DNA from: an uncultured Alphaproteobacteria bacterium
GTDB lineage: Bacteria; Pseudomonadota; Alphaproteobacteria; Caulobacterales; Hyphomonadaceae
DNA length: 64,000 nt
Assembly: GCA_903831255.1 (NCBI GenBank)
Contig: CAIKWZ010000013.1
Coordinates: forward strand, 145,304-209,303
Direction of reading: 5' to 3'
Numbering within the stretch: the first letter of the stretch is position 1; every line of letters starts with the position of its first letter. The notes beneath the pieces were generated by a model that saw only the letters and a program-made list of their open reading frames with translations, was not told the DNA's origin and made no database searches. Of the stretch, positions 1-8,181 are shown piece by piece. A program made the position numbers and the translations under genes.

Positions 1-463
1 TGGATGTATGACCCGGCGTCTCAATCGCCTCGATCGTCCAGCCAGGACCGCGAAGGAGGGCGCCGTCCTCCAGAGCGATATCGGGCCTGAAGAGGCTGTC
101 TTCATCCGCCTCCATCTCGATCTCGGCTCGTCCTGAGACATTCCGGCCAGAGGCGAACACCTTGCATCCCGCCCAGTCCGCCAGCGGATGAGCGAGCGGG
201 GAGTGGTCCGCATGGGAGTGAGTGACCAGCACATGGGTGATCCGCTCGCCCTCAAGAGAGCGCTTGAGCGCTTCGAAATGCTCTTCAATCATCGGACCGG
301 GATCAATCACAGCGACCTCACCCTCGCCGATGACGTAGACGCCAGTTCCTCGGAAGGTGAAAGGTCCCGGATTGGGAGCCAGAAGCCTCCTGACGCGCGG
401 CGTCAGGCGCATCATCTCGCCATAGGGGGCGTCGAGGTCACGAACATAAGGAATGCCCGACAT
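1..463 (-). CDS. MBL-fold metallo-hydrolase, C-terminus cut off by window edge
   Basis: The first 154 codons of a metallo-beta-lactamase-fold hydrolase are present; the gene runs off the left edge. The ATG at 463 opens MSGIPYVRDLDAPYG. The metal-binding signature THSHADHS lies at residues 81-88, preceded by the usual beta-strand and VIDPG turn at about 52-56. A later TPGHTS near the edge supplies the next conserved histidine. The family hydrolyses thioesters, phosphoesters or lactones with two zinc or iron ions; the substrate cannot be told from this part. The ATP-grasp-like gene lies upstream on the same strand with a 25-base gap, so the two are probably cotranscribed. The fold is secure, the reaction unknown. 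Confidence 0.85.
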   Translation of the reverse strand, partial: MSGIPYVRDLDAPYGEMMRLTPRVRRLLAPNPGPFTFRGTGVYVIGEGEVAVIDPGPMIEEHFEALKRSLEGERITHVLVTHSHADHSPLAHPLADWAGCKVFASGRNVSGRAEIEMEADEDSLFRPDIALEDGALLRGPGWTIEAIETPGHTS

Positions 464-488
464 GGAAAGCTCCGTTCAGCCGGCTGGC

Positions 489-1424
489 TCAGGGCGCGAA
501 GGCGTCCGCGAACGCACGAGCCAGGCGCCTCGTGGCCTTCAGCTTCTGGCCCAGCGGCAAGGCCACTGGCGGCCCCATGTCCGTCTTGTTGGCGTCGACG
601 ATGTAAATCCTGCCGTCTTCCTGATTTCGCAGGACATCAACCCCGCCCCAGTCAAGCCGGATCTCCGAGGTGAAGCGTCGGATCAGATCGATCTCAGCGG
701 GTGAATACACATCCTGAGGCCGCACCATATCCACGCTGACATTCTCGTTCGCGAAGCGCCGGGCAACCGGACGGCGCTTGCGGAAGACCAGCACGGGCTC
801 TCCCGCCACGGTGCAGGTCCTCAGATCCTCAACCAACCCGTCTCCGGCCTCGTTGTTGATCAGCTTCTGATAGGACCGGCCTATCTGCGGCTCCAGGGGG
901 CCGTAGACCACCCGCCCGTCATGGGCGGCGTTGATCTCTGACTTATCAACCATCGGTCCGGTGTGATGCCTGGGATCCAGGGCGAGATCGTATCCCGCCA
1001 CCCGGCCGAAAGCCGCCGAAACGGTCGATTTGGAAATGTCCCGAGCATTGAAGTTCACGGTCCGCACACGCCGCACGCGACCGCTCAGATCAGGCAGGAC
1101 TGGTGAGCAGGTGGTCGAATCATCGAACTGAACCACGATGTCCGCATTTTGCGGGCTGTCGACCAGACGAGCGCCGGCGCAATGCATCACAGGCCAGATG
1201 AGGTACCACGGGCGCGGCTTGTCTGGAAAAAACGCGATGGTCGGCCGCCTATGACCCGTCAATCGCCTCTGAAGACGCCACACCTGCGCCGTCGCGTAAA
1301 AACAGAGCCACGCGAATATGTCGTGCAGCAATTTAAGATCGAGGGACAGCCGGTGGCCCGTCTTCTTGACGAGGACAATGTTGTCCTCAACCACAAAATC
1401 AGAGGTCCAGAGCCAGTTAGCCAA
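489..1424 (-). CDS. Uncharacterised ATP-grasp-like protein
   Basis: A 311-residue soluble protein with no family name I can assign. The last third carries an ATP-grasp-like metal/ATP signature: a strand with LDWGGVDVLRN, a short turn, then IYIVDANKTDMGPP at about residues 270-290, where acidic and Asn residues would bind Mg-ATP. The N-terminal third has a hydrophobic, Trp-rich stretch (LLHDIFAWLCFYATAQVW) and a FFPDKPRPWYLIWPVMHC segment. ATP-grasp enzymes ligate a carboxylate to an amine or thiol, or phosphorylate, so a ligase or kinase role is an inference only. It sits between a metallo-hydrolase and a BLH-type gene on the same strand. The ATG at 1424 is the chosen start. Confidence 0.7.
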   Translation of the reverse strand: MANWLWTSDFVVEDNIVLVKKTGHRLSLDLKLLHDIFAWLCFYATAQVWRLQRRLTGHRRPTIAFFPDKPRPWYLIWPVMHCAGARLVDSPQNADIVVQFDDSTTCSPVLPDLSGRVRRVRTVNFNARDISKSTVSAAFGRVAGYDLALDPRHHTGPMVDKSEINAAHDGRVVYGPLEPQIGRSYQKLINNEAGDGLVEDLRTCTVAGEPVLVFRKRRPVARRFANENVSVDMVRPQDVYSPAEIDLIRRFTSEIRLDWGGVDVLRNQEDGRIYIVDANKTDMGPPVALPLGQKLKATRRLARAFADAFAP

Positions 1425-1572
1425 GGCTGACCTCCCGAATTCGACGCCCGGCGGCTACGGATAAAACGCCGAAGCCGCCAAGATCTGACGATGCCTGGTC
1501 AAACCTTTCAAGTTCGGATCCCAAACCATCGCCAGCTGTCATGCCAGGTCCCTTTTTGCGCCGCTGGGCCCC

Positions 1573-2004
1573 TCAGCTCCTGGGCCGCAGACCGCGCAGA
1601 TACGCTACCATCGTTGAGAGGTCATACCCCGCTCCTGCGGCATATCCCACAATCGTCTCCGCTTCCAGCCTCCCCGACACCCCCTCCGCCAGGGCCCAGG
1701 CGGTGATGGACCTCGTGCCGGAGCGGCAATAGGCGAGGGTTGCGCCTTGCGACTGCGCGAAGGTCCTGACCGCCGCGACAGCCTCAGGGGTCGGCTGGCC
1801 GACGAAGGGGGCGTGGAGATAGGTCAACCCCGCCGCCTCAGCGAGAGAGCGCACCTCCTCGGACGATAGCTGGTCAGGGGCCTCCCCATCCGGGCGATTA
1901 TTGATCAGAGCGCTGAAACCCAGCCCGGGAAGATCGGCGATATCGTCCGCGGAAATCTGCGGAGCCACAGAGAAGGCTTCCGTCACGCGCCTGATGTCCG
2001 CCAT
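1573..2004 (-). CDS. BLH-type phosphatase / TIGR01244 sulfur-transferase family protein
   Basis: A 143-residue single-domain protein of the beta-lactamase-hydrolase-like (BLH, DUF442) family, which has the fold of protein tyrosine phosphatases. The signature loop CRSGTR is at residues 93-98, with Cys93 the expected nucleophile and the Arg in the phosphate/sulfate position. The N-terminal LINNRPDGEAP at about 34-44 is the conserved family motif. In other bacteria such domains are fused or adjacent to metallo-beta-lactamase persulfide dioxygenases and act in sulfide oxidation. Here a metallo-hydrolase lies about 1.1 kb downstream on the same strand, which may be meaningful, but that link is inference. 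Length is normal for a stand-alone member. Confidence 0.85.
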   Translation of the reverse strand: MADIRRVTEAFSVAPQISADDIADLPGLGFSALINNRPDGEAPDQLSSEEVRSLAEAAGLTYLHAPFVGQPTPEAVAAVRTFAQSQGATLAYCRSGTRSITAWALAEGVSGRLEAETIVGYAAGAGYDLSTMVAYLRGLRPRS

Positions 2005-2112
2005 GTTCGCTTATCCCCTCCCGGCGGACGGCCGATGGGCGACTATCGCTTCACCGCCTGATCCGTTATCTAGGCGGATATAACCTCAACCTGTTCTATG
2101 GCGTAAGCACCT

Positions 2113-3093
2113 TTGTCCGACGCGTCATCCTCCTCAGCCCTATCGCGCTTCATCGGGCGGTTTCCGTGGGCATACGCAGCGCGCCGGCTTCTGTCGGCGA
2201 TCCCGACCATGCTCGCGATCATCACCATCGCCTTCTTCATGATGCGGGCCGCTCCCGGTAATCCCTACTCGACCGACCGGAAGCTGACCCCGGAGGTGGA
2301 AGCGAATCTCAAGGCGAGCCTCGGTCTCGATCGCCCTCTGCACGAGCAGTACCTGCAGTATCTCAGCCGGGTTGCGACCGGGGACCTTGGTCCCTCCATG
2401 AAGAACAAGGACAAATCTGTCTCGGAACTCATCGGAGAGGGCCTTCCGGTCAGCTTCACCATCGGCGCGCTGTCGATGTCGCTCGCGATATTCCTGGGTG
2501 TCGGCTTCGGCGTGATCGCTGCTGTCCGACAGAACTCGCCAGCCGATTATTCCGCCATGGGGCTGGCCATGGTGGGAATATCAATCCCGACCTTCGTGAC
2601 CGGCCCGCTCCTGTCTCTTATCCTCGGTGTCTGGCTCGGCTGGTTCGCCGCCGGCGGCCTCGATCTGGGACGAATGACCTTCAACAACCTCTTTCTGCCG
2701 GTGATCACACTCGCTCTCCCGCAGATCGCCATCATCTCGCGCCTTATGCGGGCGTCCATGATCGAGACCCTTCGCTCCAATCATATTCGAACAGCCCGAT
2801 CCAAGGGCCTCAGCGACGCCGCCATCCTCTTGCGTCATGCGGCGCCCACCGCCATCCTTCCGGTGGTGTCCTATCTTGGCCCCGCCATCGTCGGGATCAT
2901 CACCGGCTCCGTCGTGGTCGAACGCGTCTTCGGCCTGCCCGGGATCGGGCAATCCTTCATCGACGGCGCCATGACGCGGGATTATCCGCGGGTAATGGGG
3001 ACAGTGATCCTCTATGGCGGTCTGATTATCCTGTTCAATCTCATCGCCGATCTTCTCTACGCCCTGCTCGATCCGAAGGTGCGATACGAATGA
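2113..3093 (+). CDS. oppB: Peptide ABC transporter permease, OppB/DppB type
   Basis: Inner-membrane permease of an oligo- or dipeptide importer, 326 residues. The N-terminus has the family pattern: a first membrane helix (IPTMLAIITIAFFMMRAAPG) ending in a Pro-Gly turn, then a periplasmic loop and five further helices. The cytoplasmic EAA-type loop that contacts the ATPase is visible as IRTARSKGLSDAAILLRH. The best start is the TTG at 2113, because an in-frame stop lies nine bases upstream; no clear ribosome-binding site precedes it. The oppC gene follows after 10 bases. ATPase subunits (oppD, oppF) are absent here and must be encoded elsewhere. Confidence 0.9.
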   Translation: MSDASSSSALSRFIGRFPWAYAARRLLSAIPTMLAIITIAFFMMRAAPGNPYSTDRKLTPEVEANLKASLGLDRPLHEQYLQYLSRVATGDLGPSMKNKDKSVSELIGEGLPVSFTIGALSMSLAIFLGVGFGVIAAVRQNSPADYSAMGLAMVGISIPTFVTGPLLSLILGVWLGWFAAGGLDLGRMTFNNLFLPVITLALPQIAIISRLMRASMIETLRSNHIRTARSKGLSDAAILLRHAAPTAILPVVSYLGPAIVGIITGSVVVERVFGLPGIGQSFIDGAMTRDYPRVMGTVILYGGLIILFNLIADLLYALLDPKVRYE

Positions 3094-3103
3094 GGCGCGC
3101 ATC

Positions 3104-4006
3104 ATGACCCCCTTTCTGGCCCCCTCAGAGAGCGAGGCCCTGCTCAAAGGCGCCGTCGTCAAGGGACGCTCGCTCTGGGACGACTCCTTAAGACGCCTCC
3201 TCGCCAATCGCGCCGCCATGGCGGGGTTCGTGGTGCTCGGGCTGATCACTCTGATCGCCGTCGTCGGCCCCTTTGTCTGGCCCCATGACTTCGCCACACA
3301 GTATCGCGATCGCCTCGCAATCGGGCCCACATTCGAAAATCTGCATCTTCTGGGCACCGACATCTACGGACGCGATCTGGTCGCCCGGGTCATGACCGGC
3401 CTGAGGATCTCTCTTGCAGTCGGTGCGATCGCCACCTTCGTCAGTCTCGTCATCGGCGTCGCCTGGGGCGCCGTCGCCGGGTTCGCCGGAGGCCGGACCG
3501 ATCAGGTGATGATGCGGATTGTCGACATCATCTACGCCATGCCCTTCATCTTCTTCGTTATCCTGGTGACGGTGGTCTTTGGTCGCCACATCTTCCTGAT
3601 CTTCCTCGCCATCGGTGCGGTCGAATGGATGACGATGGCGCGGATCGTCCGCGGCCAGACCCTGATGCTGAAGCAGAAGGAGTTCGTGGAGGCGGCGCGC
3701 GCTGCAGGGGTGCAGCCCCTCGGACTGGTCGTCCGTCACATTCTGCCCAACCTTCTGGGACCCGTGGCCGTCTACGTGACGCTCACCATGCCCGTGGTGA
3801 TCCTGCAGGAAAGCTTCCTGTCCTTCATAGGACTTGGCGTTCAGGAGCCTCTGACGTCTCTCGGGCGGCTGATTTCAGAGGGACAGCGCGAGCTTTCGAC
3901 CCCGTGGATGCTTCTGGCGCCTGCCGTCACCATGGTGGTGACGCTCTTTTCGCTGAACTTCATCGGCGACGGCCTCAGAGACGCACTCGACCCGAAGGAC
4001 CGCTGA
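3104..4006 (+). CDS. oppC: Peptide ABC transporter permease, OppC/DppC type
   Basis: Second membrane subunit of the peptide importer, 300 residues. It has a cytoplasmic N-terminus, a first helix (MAGFVVLGLITLIAVVGPFVW), the large periplasmic segment with the family motif HLLGTDIYGRDL, and five later helices. The EAA loop EAARAAGVQPLGLVVRHILP is well conserved, and the C-terminus LNFIGDGLRDALDPKDR is the classical OppC ending. It pairs with the preceding oppB (10-base gap), forming the translocation channel. The matching lipoprotein binding protein is 1.7 kb further on and separated by two genes on the other strand. Confidence 0.93.
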   Translation: MTPFLAPSESEALLKGAVVKGRSLWDDSLRRLLANRAAMAGFVVLGLITLIAVVGPFVWPHDFATQYRDRLAIGPTFENLHLLGTDIYGRDLVARVMTGLRISLAVGAIATFVSLVIGVAWGAVAGFAGGRTDQVMMRIVDIIYAMPFIFFVILVTVVFGRHIFLIFLAIGAVEWMTMARIVRGQTLMLKQKEFVEAARAAGVQPLGLVVRHILPNLLGPVAVYVTLTMPVVILQESFLSFIGLGVQEPLTSLGRLISEGQRELSTPWMLLAPAVTMVVTLFSLNFIGDGLRDALDPKDR

Positions 4007-4384
4007 TCGGGGAATTTCCCGGCGCGCCGCCGGAGCGCGGACATGTGGCGACAACCACGCGACACGGGTCGATCTCGGTCATGTGGATGAGGGACCGACA
4101 ACACCCTGCTGCAAATACCATGGACGCGACGCGGCGACCCGGGGATCCAGCTCTCGGGACCACAGAGCATCTGCGCGCGGCCCGTGCGCAAAGAACGACC
4201 TGGATATCGCAATCTGCGGCAGCCGAGGACCTGGGCGACCGGGACCAACCGAAGCCTCGCTTCCAGAACGATTGGTTCCGGAAACGCAGTCCCGATAAGA
4301 TCGACGCCATTCAGAGGACATCGTGGGGCAATGTCCCAACCTCATGTCAGGCGCAGACGGTCCGCCCGCCTGGTCGACAGCGGG
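4007..4384. other. 378-base stretch with no recognisable gene
   Basis: This lies between the converging oppC and the secreted unknown. Open frames exist on both strands but have atypical, Arg/Ser-rich composition and no family resemblance. I see no strong terminator hairpin, no tRNA and no repeat. In many relatives opp ATPase genes follow oppC; nothing resembling a Walker motif is left here. Confidence 0.5.
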
Positions 4385-5029
4385 TCAGAGGACGCCACCG
4401 GAACGCGCGCGACACCCTCCGCCGGGAGCGCGTTCAAGGCGGCCGGCCTGATCGCCAGCGTCACGAAGGGCCACAAGGAGCGCTGCGTCAGGACGCATGA
4501 GAAAAGATGAGCTCGCAAGAATCGTTCGGTCGGGTCCGAGGAGTTCGATCAGCAGACCTTCGCCCGTCTGCTCCAAACTCCGCGCCAGACGAGCCTCGCC
4601 CTCCCTCCGATCCGGCCAGGTCCAGGCCATGACCATGCCTGACTGGAGGGTCGCACGAACGCTCAGCTCGTCAATTGAAGGTCCCGATCCCAGAGTGCGG
4701 TCGGCGACACGCGAAACGAGGATCTGCACAGACACAGGCCTCGTCAGTCCCTCAGGGAGAAGCCCGGAGTACTCGAGCATCAGGCCGGGCGGAGCGAAGT
4801 GATCGGACTCAAGCCGTCGCTCCGGCGCCGGCGCCCAGGCCAGAGGGGCCTCGTCCCGCGAGCCGCCGGACACGGTCGCTATGATCTCGCCATAATCGCC
4901 AGCGCGGCTCACATAGCAGGATACGAGGTCAGCCCAGGCAGGCTCCCCCGCCCAGGCGAAAGCCAGGCATGCAAATAGCCCACCAATCGCCGACCTTGCG
5001 CCCATAGCCTCAGCGTCCCGTGTAATCAC
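4385..5029 (-). CDS. Secreted protein of unknown function
   Basis: A 214-residue protein I do not recognise. It has an N-terminal signal peptide: a hydrophobic core (GGLFACLAFAWAG) followed by a likely signal-peptidase site after PAWA. The mature part has one Cys soon after the cleavage site and no obvious catalytic motif. The GTG at 5029 overlaps the stop of the upstream gene (GTGA), which suggests translational coupling; an ATG at 5005 (MGARSAIGG) is an alternative start and would give a shorter signal-peptide n-region. Its partner upstream is also secreted, so both probably act in the periplasm. The position between oppBC and oppA suggests, but does not show, a link to peptide uptake or cell-wall turnover. 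Confidence 0.65.
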   Translation of the reverse strand: MITRDAEAMGARSAIGGLFACLAFAWAGEPAWADLVSCYVSRAGDYGEIIATVSGGSRDEAPLAWAPAPERRLESDHFAPPGLMLEYSGLLPEGLTRPVSVQILVSRVADRTLGSGPSIDELSVRATLQSGMVMAWTWPDRREGEARLARSLEQTGEGLLIELLGPDRTILASSSFLMRPDAALLVALRDAGDQAGRLERAPGGGCRARSGGVL

Positions 5030-5553
5030 TCCCGCCGTTCAGCCCGAAAACTGGTCCGGCCCTCGAGCTTGATCATGTAGCTGCCGAGCGCCGCGCGTCG
5101 GATCTCCGCACTCCAGGGCCCCTTCCCCAAGCCGCCCAGACGGATGTCGTCGGTCTGACGCCAGACCTGACCGTTCTCCATCACGAGGCGCATGCGTCCG
5201 TCCGATCCGACCTCAAGGCGATCAACGCGAAGACTGAGAGCCTCCATCGGCGCGGCGCCCTTCGCTCCGCCGGACAGGACCCCGGCGGTCAGGGCGGGAA
5301 CCGATGGCAGTTTCAGCCCGAACGCCTCAGTCTCAACTTTTCGGATCTGATCGCGCGTGACAACCGCGAGACGCCCGTCTGTCTCCTCAGACCGGAGGCG
5401 TTTAGCCTCCCTGTCGAAACAGGCGAGACGCTCTGCATCCTCGGAGATGGAAAGACACGCCAGAACCGGATCAAGGGGCCTTTCCTGCGCCGCAGCGATC
5501 GGCGCGAGCAGCAAAAGTCCACCCCAGCAGGCGAGCGCTGACAGAATTTTCAT
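5026..5553 (-). CDS. Secreted protein of unknown function with C-x(n)-RLACFD motif
   Basis: A 175-residue protein with a clear signal peptide (LACWGGLLLLAPIAAAQ, cleavage expected after AAA-Q or AQ near residue 22-24). The start of the mature chain, VLACLSISEDAERLACFDREA, holds two Cys about 13 residues apart, a pattern seen in many small periplasmic proteins (including type VI TagO-like ones) where they form a disulfide. The C-terminal part is beta-rich (RMRLVMENGQVWRQTDD, then an RTSF ending) and may form a small beta-sandwich. It is the first gene of a two-gene operon, with a four-base overlap to the next. The divergent oppA start is 127 bases away, so the two directions share a promoter region. 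Confidence 0.7.
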   Translation of the reverse strand: MKILSALACWGGLLLLAPIAAAQERPLDPVLACLSISEDAERLACFDREAKRLRSEETDGRLAVVTRDQIRKVETEAFGLKLPSVPALTAGVLSGGAKGAAPMEALSLRVDRLEVGSDGRMRLVMENGQVWRQTDDIRLGGLGKGPWSAEIRRAALGSYMIKLEGRTSFRAERRE

Positions 5554-5640
5554 CGGAAATTCCAGCTATCGAAGACACCGGCGGCGTCAGGCACTTTCAA
5601 TTTCGGTCACTCTGACGCTAGTTTCCCCTAAAGGAAAGCC

Positions 5641-5662
5641 TGGGGCCGTGACCGCGGCCCCA
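5641..5662 (+). promoter_or_regulatory. Hairpin in the oppA leader
   Basis: A perfect 8-base-pair inverted repeat (TGGGGCCG at 5641-5648, CGGCCCCA at 5655-5662, six-base loop) ends two bases before the Shine-Dalgarno AAAGGAG at 5664-5670. In RNA it would be a stable GC stem next to the ribosome site of the peptide-binding protein. Such a stem could protect the message end or modulate initiation. The role is inferred. Confidence 0.45.
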
Positions 5663-5680
5663 CAAAGGAGAGTTCGCACC

Positions 5681-7309
5681 ATGGCCCACAGGTTCGCAGC
5701 CCTTAGCGGGATCCTGGCCGCTGCCGTTCTTGCGCTCGGAGCGTGCGGCGAGACGGAACCGAGAACGCCGGCCGCCGAACAACTGCGGCGCGGCATCGGC
5801 GCCAATCCTGACAGTCTTGATCCCCAACAGGCGGAAGGCACCTGGGCCAACGACGTGATCGGGGACATGTTCATCGGACTGTTTACCGAGGACGCGGCAG
5901 CGCGGCCGGTACCCGGGGTGGCGGAGAGCTGGACCGTTTCCGAGGATGGTCTCGTGTGGACCTTCAAGCTGAAACAGACCAACTGGTCAGACGGCACGCC
6001 GCTGACAGCGAACGACTTCGTCTTCGGGTTCCGAAGACTGCTCGACCCCAAGACGGTCGGCGCCGTCTACGCGTCAATCCAGTACGGCATCAAGAACGCC
6101 CGGGACGTCAATGGCGGGCGACTGCCGACCGATCAGCTCGGGGTTCGAGCGATTGACGACTACACGCTGGAGCTCACCCTTGAGAACCCCATGCCCTACC
6201 TGCCTGGCGTCCTGAAGCACTACACGGCGTATCCGATCCCGGAGCATGTCGTGACGGTTCATGGCGAGGACTGGACAGACCCGGAAAATCTTGTGGTGAA
6301 CGGGCCCTATAAGCTGGCGGAATGGCGATCGGGAGACTTTATCAGATCCGTAAAGAATGAGGCCTTCTCAGGCGCATCCGAACTCTGCTTCAGCGAGATC
6401 GTCTACTTTCCAATTTCTGACCATGACCAGATGGTGCGCCGTGCCCAGGCGGGCGAAATCGACATGAACAACTCTTTCCCGAGCGGTCAGCTCGAAGAAA
6501 CCCGAAAAAAGCTTCCCGGCTGGCCGCGGATCGCCCCCATGATGGCGACTACCTATGTTGTCGCCAACACAACCCGAGAGCCGTTCAATAATCCCCGGGT
6601 CCGCGAGGCGCTCGCTCTTGCAATGGACCGGGAGTACATCGTCGCCAACATCCTCAAGGGTGGCCAGCTGCCAGCCTACGGCTTTGTCCCGTCCGGCATG
6701 AACGGATATCCAGAGGGCGCACGCTTCACATGGGCCGATCTGCCGCGAGAGCAGCGCCTCCAGAAAGCCAAGCAGCTGCTTGAAGAGGCCGGCTTCGGGC
6801 CGGACGCCCCGTTTGCGTTCGAGTACGCTCATCGCGCGTCTGGCGACAATCCCCGCATCGCGCCCGTGCTACAGGCGAACTGGTCGGACATCGCCCCCTG
6901 GGTCAAACCGGAAATCCGCCAGGTCGAGACACAGGCCCTCTACAATCAGCTTCAGTCCAAGGACTACGCCGTCGCCGATACCGGCTGGGTCGCAGACTAC
7001 AACGACGCCTACAATTTCCTCTACCTTCTCGACAGCCGGACGGGCCCGATGAACTACGGCGCCTACGCCAACCCCGCCTATGACGCGCTCCTCGATCAGT
7101 CGAGCAAGGAACTCGATCCTGCGGCACGTGCAGGACTTCTCAAGCAGGCCGAGCAGATCCTGCTGAACGACGCCGCGATCCTGCCTCTCCTCATACGAGT
7201 TACTCAGGACATCGTGGATCCGAATATCTCCGGGTATGAGGACAATGCCGAAGACATCCACCGTTCGCGCTACATGTGTCGTAAAGCCCCGGCGCCGACC
7301 GCCGGCTGA
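5681..7309 (+). CDS. oppA: Peptide ABC transporter substrate-binding lipoprotein
   Basis: A 542-residue solute-binding protein of family 5 (OppA/DppA/MppA). The ATG at 5681 is preceded by a strong AAAGGAG ten bases upstream; the open frame extends further back but without support. The signal peptide ends in the lipobox LGAC with Cys22 the lipidated residue. The mature protein shows family features: RRGIGANPDSLDPQQ near the N-terminus, the hallmark ESWTVSEDGLVWTFKL at about residues 82-97, NDFVFGFRR shortly after, and FNNPRVREALALAMDRE in the middle. It would capture peptides in the periplasm and hand them to the OppBC channel encoded upstream. Substrate range cannot be told. Confidence 0.93.
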   Translation: MAHRFAALSGILAAAVLALGACGETEPRTPAAEQLRRGIGANPDSLDPQQAEGTWANDVIGDMFIGLFTEDAAARPVPGVAESWTVSEDGLVWTFKLKQTNWSDGTPLTANDFVFGFRRLLDPKTVGAVYASIQYGIKNARDVNGGRLPTDQLGVRAIDDYTLELTLENPMPYLPGVLKHYTAYPIPEHVVTVHGEDWTDPENLVVNGPYKLAEWRSGDFIRSVKNEAFSGASELCFSEIVYFPISDHDQMVRRAQAGEIDMNNSFPSGQLEETRKKLPGWPRIAPMMATTYVVANTTREPFNNPRVREALALAMDREYIVANILKGGQLPAYGFVPSGMNGYPEGARFTWADLPREQRLQKAKQLLEEAGFGPDAPFAFEYAHRASGDNPRIAPVLQANWSDIAPWVKPEIRQVETQALYNQLQSKDYAVADTGWVADYNDAYNFLYLLDSRTGPMNYGAYANPAYDALLDQSSKELDPAARAGLLKQAEQILLNDAAILPLLIRVTQDIVDPNISGYEDNAEDIHRSRYMCRKAPAPTAG

Positions 7310-7335
7310 GGCCGCTGCCCGCGGCGCCTTCGTTC

Positions 7336-8181
7336 TCAGCTGGCCGGAGAGCTCTCGGGCTCTCCGCGCCCCCGGAGAGCGAAGGAGACCTCATCGATCA
7401 GAGATTTGATGAGGGAGGCGTTCGCGCCCATGTCCGACCCAGCCTGACGGGATGCGGCGCGCACATCGATCCTGGAGCCGGTTTCATCCGGAGAAATGCG
7501 CACGGCGATGTCGGAGGGGAGACCATACCAGCGGGAGTAATGAACCGCCTCCACCTGACCTCCAGGCGGATCATTCAGCATCACCGCCCACCCAAGGCGC
7601 TCGGCGGCCTCAGCTACGGCGAGCGTCGCTTCCGGAGGGGGAGCTCCCACGCGCACAGGGTTCAGATCGTAGACCTCGGACTGCGCATCGGCGAATGAAC
7701 GCCCAGCCCAGGCCCCGGCCTCCTCGGGAAAGACCGCGTCGTCACGAATCGGGGCAGCGCCTGCCGCCTCCCGCACGTCCAGCGCGCGCACCGTGAAGGA
7801 CACCGGCTGCGTCCAATCGGTCTGGACATCATGCAGCGGCGGAAGGCTTGCTCGCTCGAGATCGAACGCCTGAAGCCTCAGGACACCGATCAGACAGACC
7901 AGAGCGAGCGCTACCGCCGGCGCTGCACCCCTCCTCGGCGGCGACACGAGATTGGCAAGAAGAGCGCCAAGCGCCACCACTCCTCCCGCAGAGAAGACCC
8001 ACATTGAGGCTCTGGAGAGCCCCCTCATCGCGAAGCCGATGTCGGCCAGCCCCGAACGATAAAGCGCGGGCCCCGCCAAAAGTATGCCGCAACCGACCAG
8101 GAACAGCGCCGCAGCCGCCCAGAGCAGATAAAGGCGCGCCCCACGCAGGGGCGGAGGCGCGCCGGATCCGGGAGCGGTCAT
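7336..8181 (-). CDS. DUF1499 family membrane protein
   Basis: A 281-residue protein with three N-terminal membrane helices (about residues 18-40, 55-78, 88-106) and a C-terminal DUF1499 domain. The domain is recognised by PPLHDVQTDWTQPVSF at about 116-131 and the ending IDVRAASRQAGSDMGANASLI. Function of the family is unknown; it is common next to fatty-acid and membrane genes in Alphaproteobacteria. Its ATG at 8181 overlaps the stop of the upstream acyl-CoA ligase in the pattern ATGA, so the two are translationally coupled. A role in lipid handling is a guess from the neighbour only. Confidence 0.85.
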   Translation of the reverse strand: MTAPGSGAPPPLRGARLYLLWAAAALFLVGCGILLAGPALYRSGLADIGFAMRGLSRASMWVFSAGGVVALGALLANLVSPPRRGAAPAVALALVCLIGVLRLQAFDLERASLPPLHDVQTDWTQPVSFTVRALDVREAAGAAPIRDDAVFPEEAGAWAGRSFADAQSEVYDLNPVRVGAPPPEATLAVAEAAERLGWAVMLNDPPGGQVEAVHYSRWYGLPSDIAVRISPDETGSRIDVRAASRQAGSDMGANASLIKSLIDEVSFALRGRGEPESSPAS

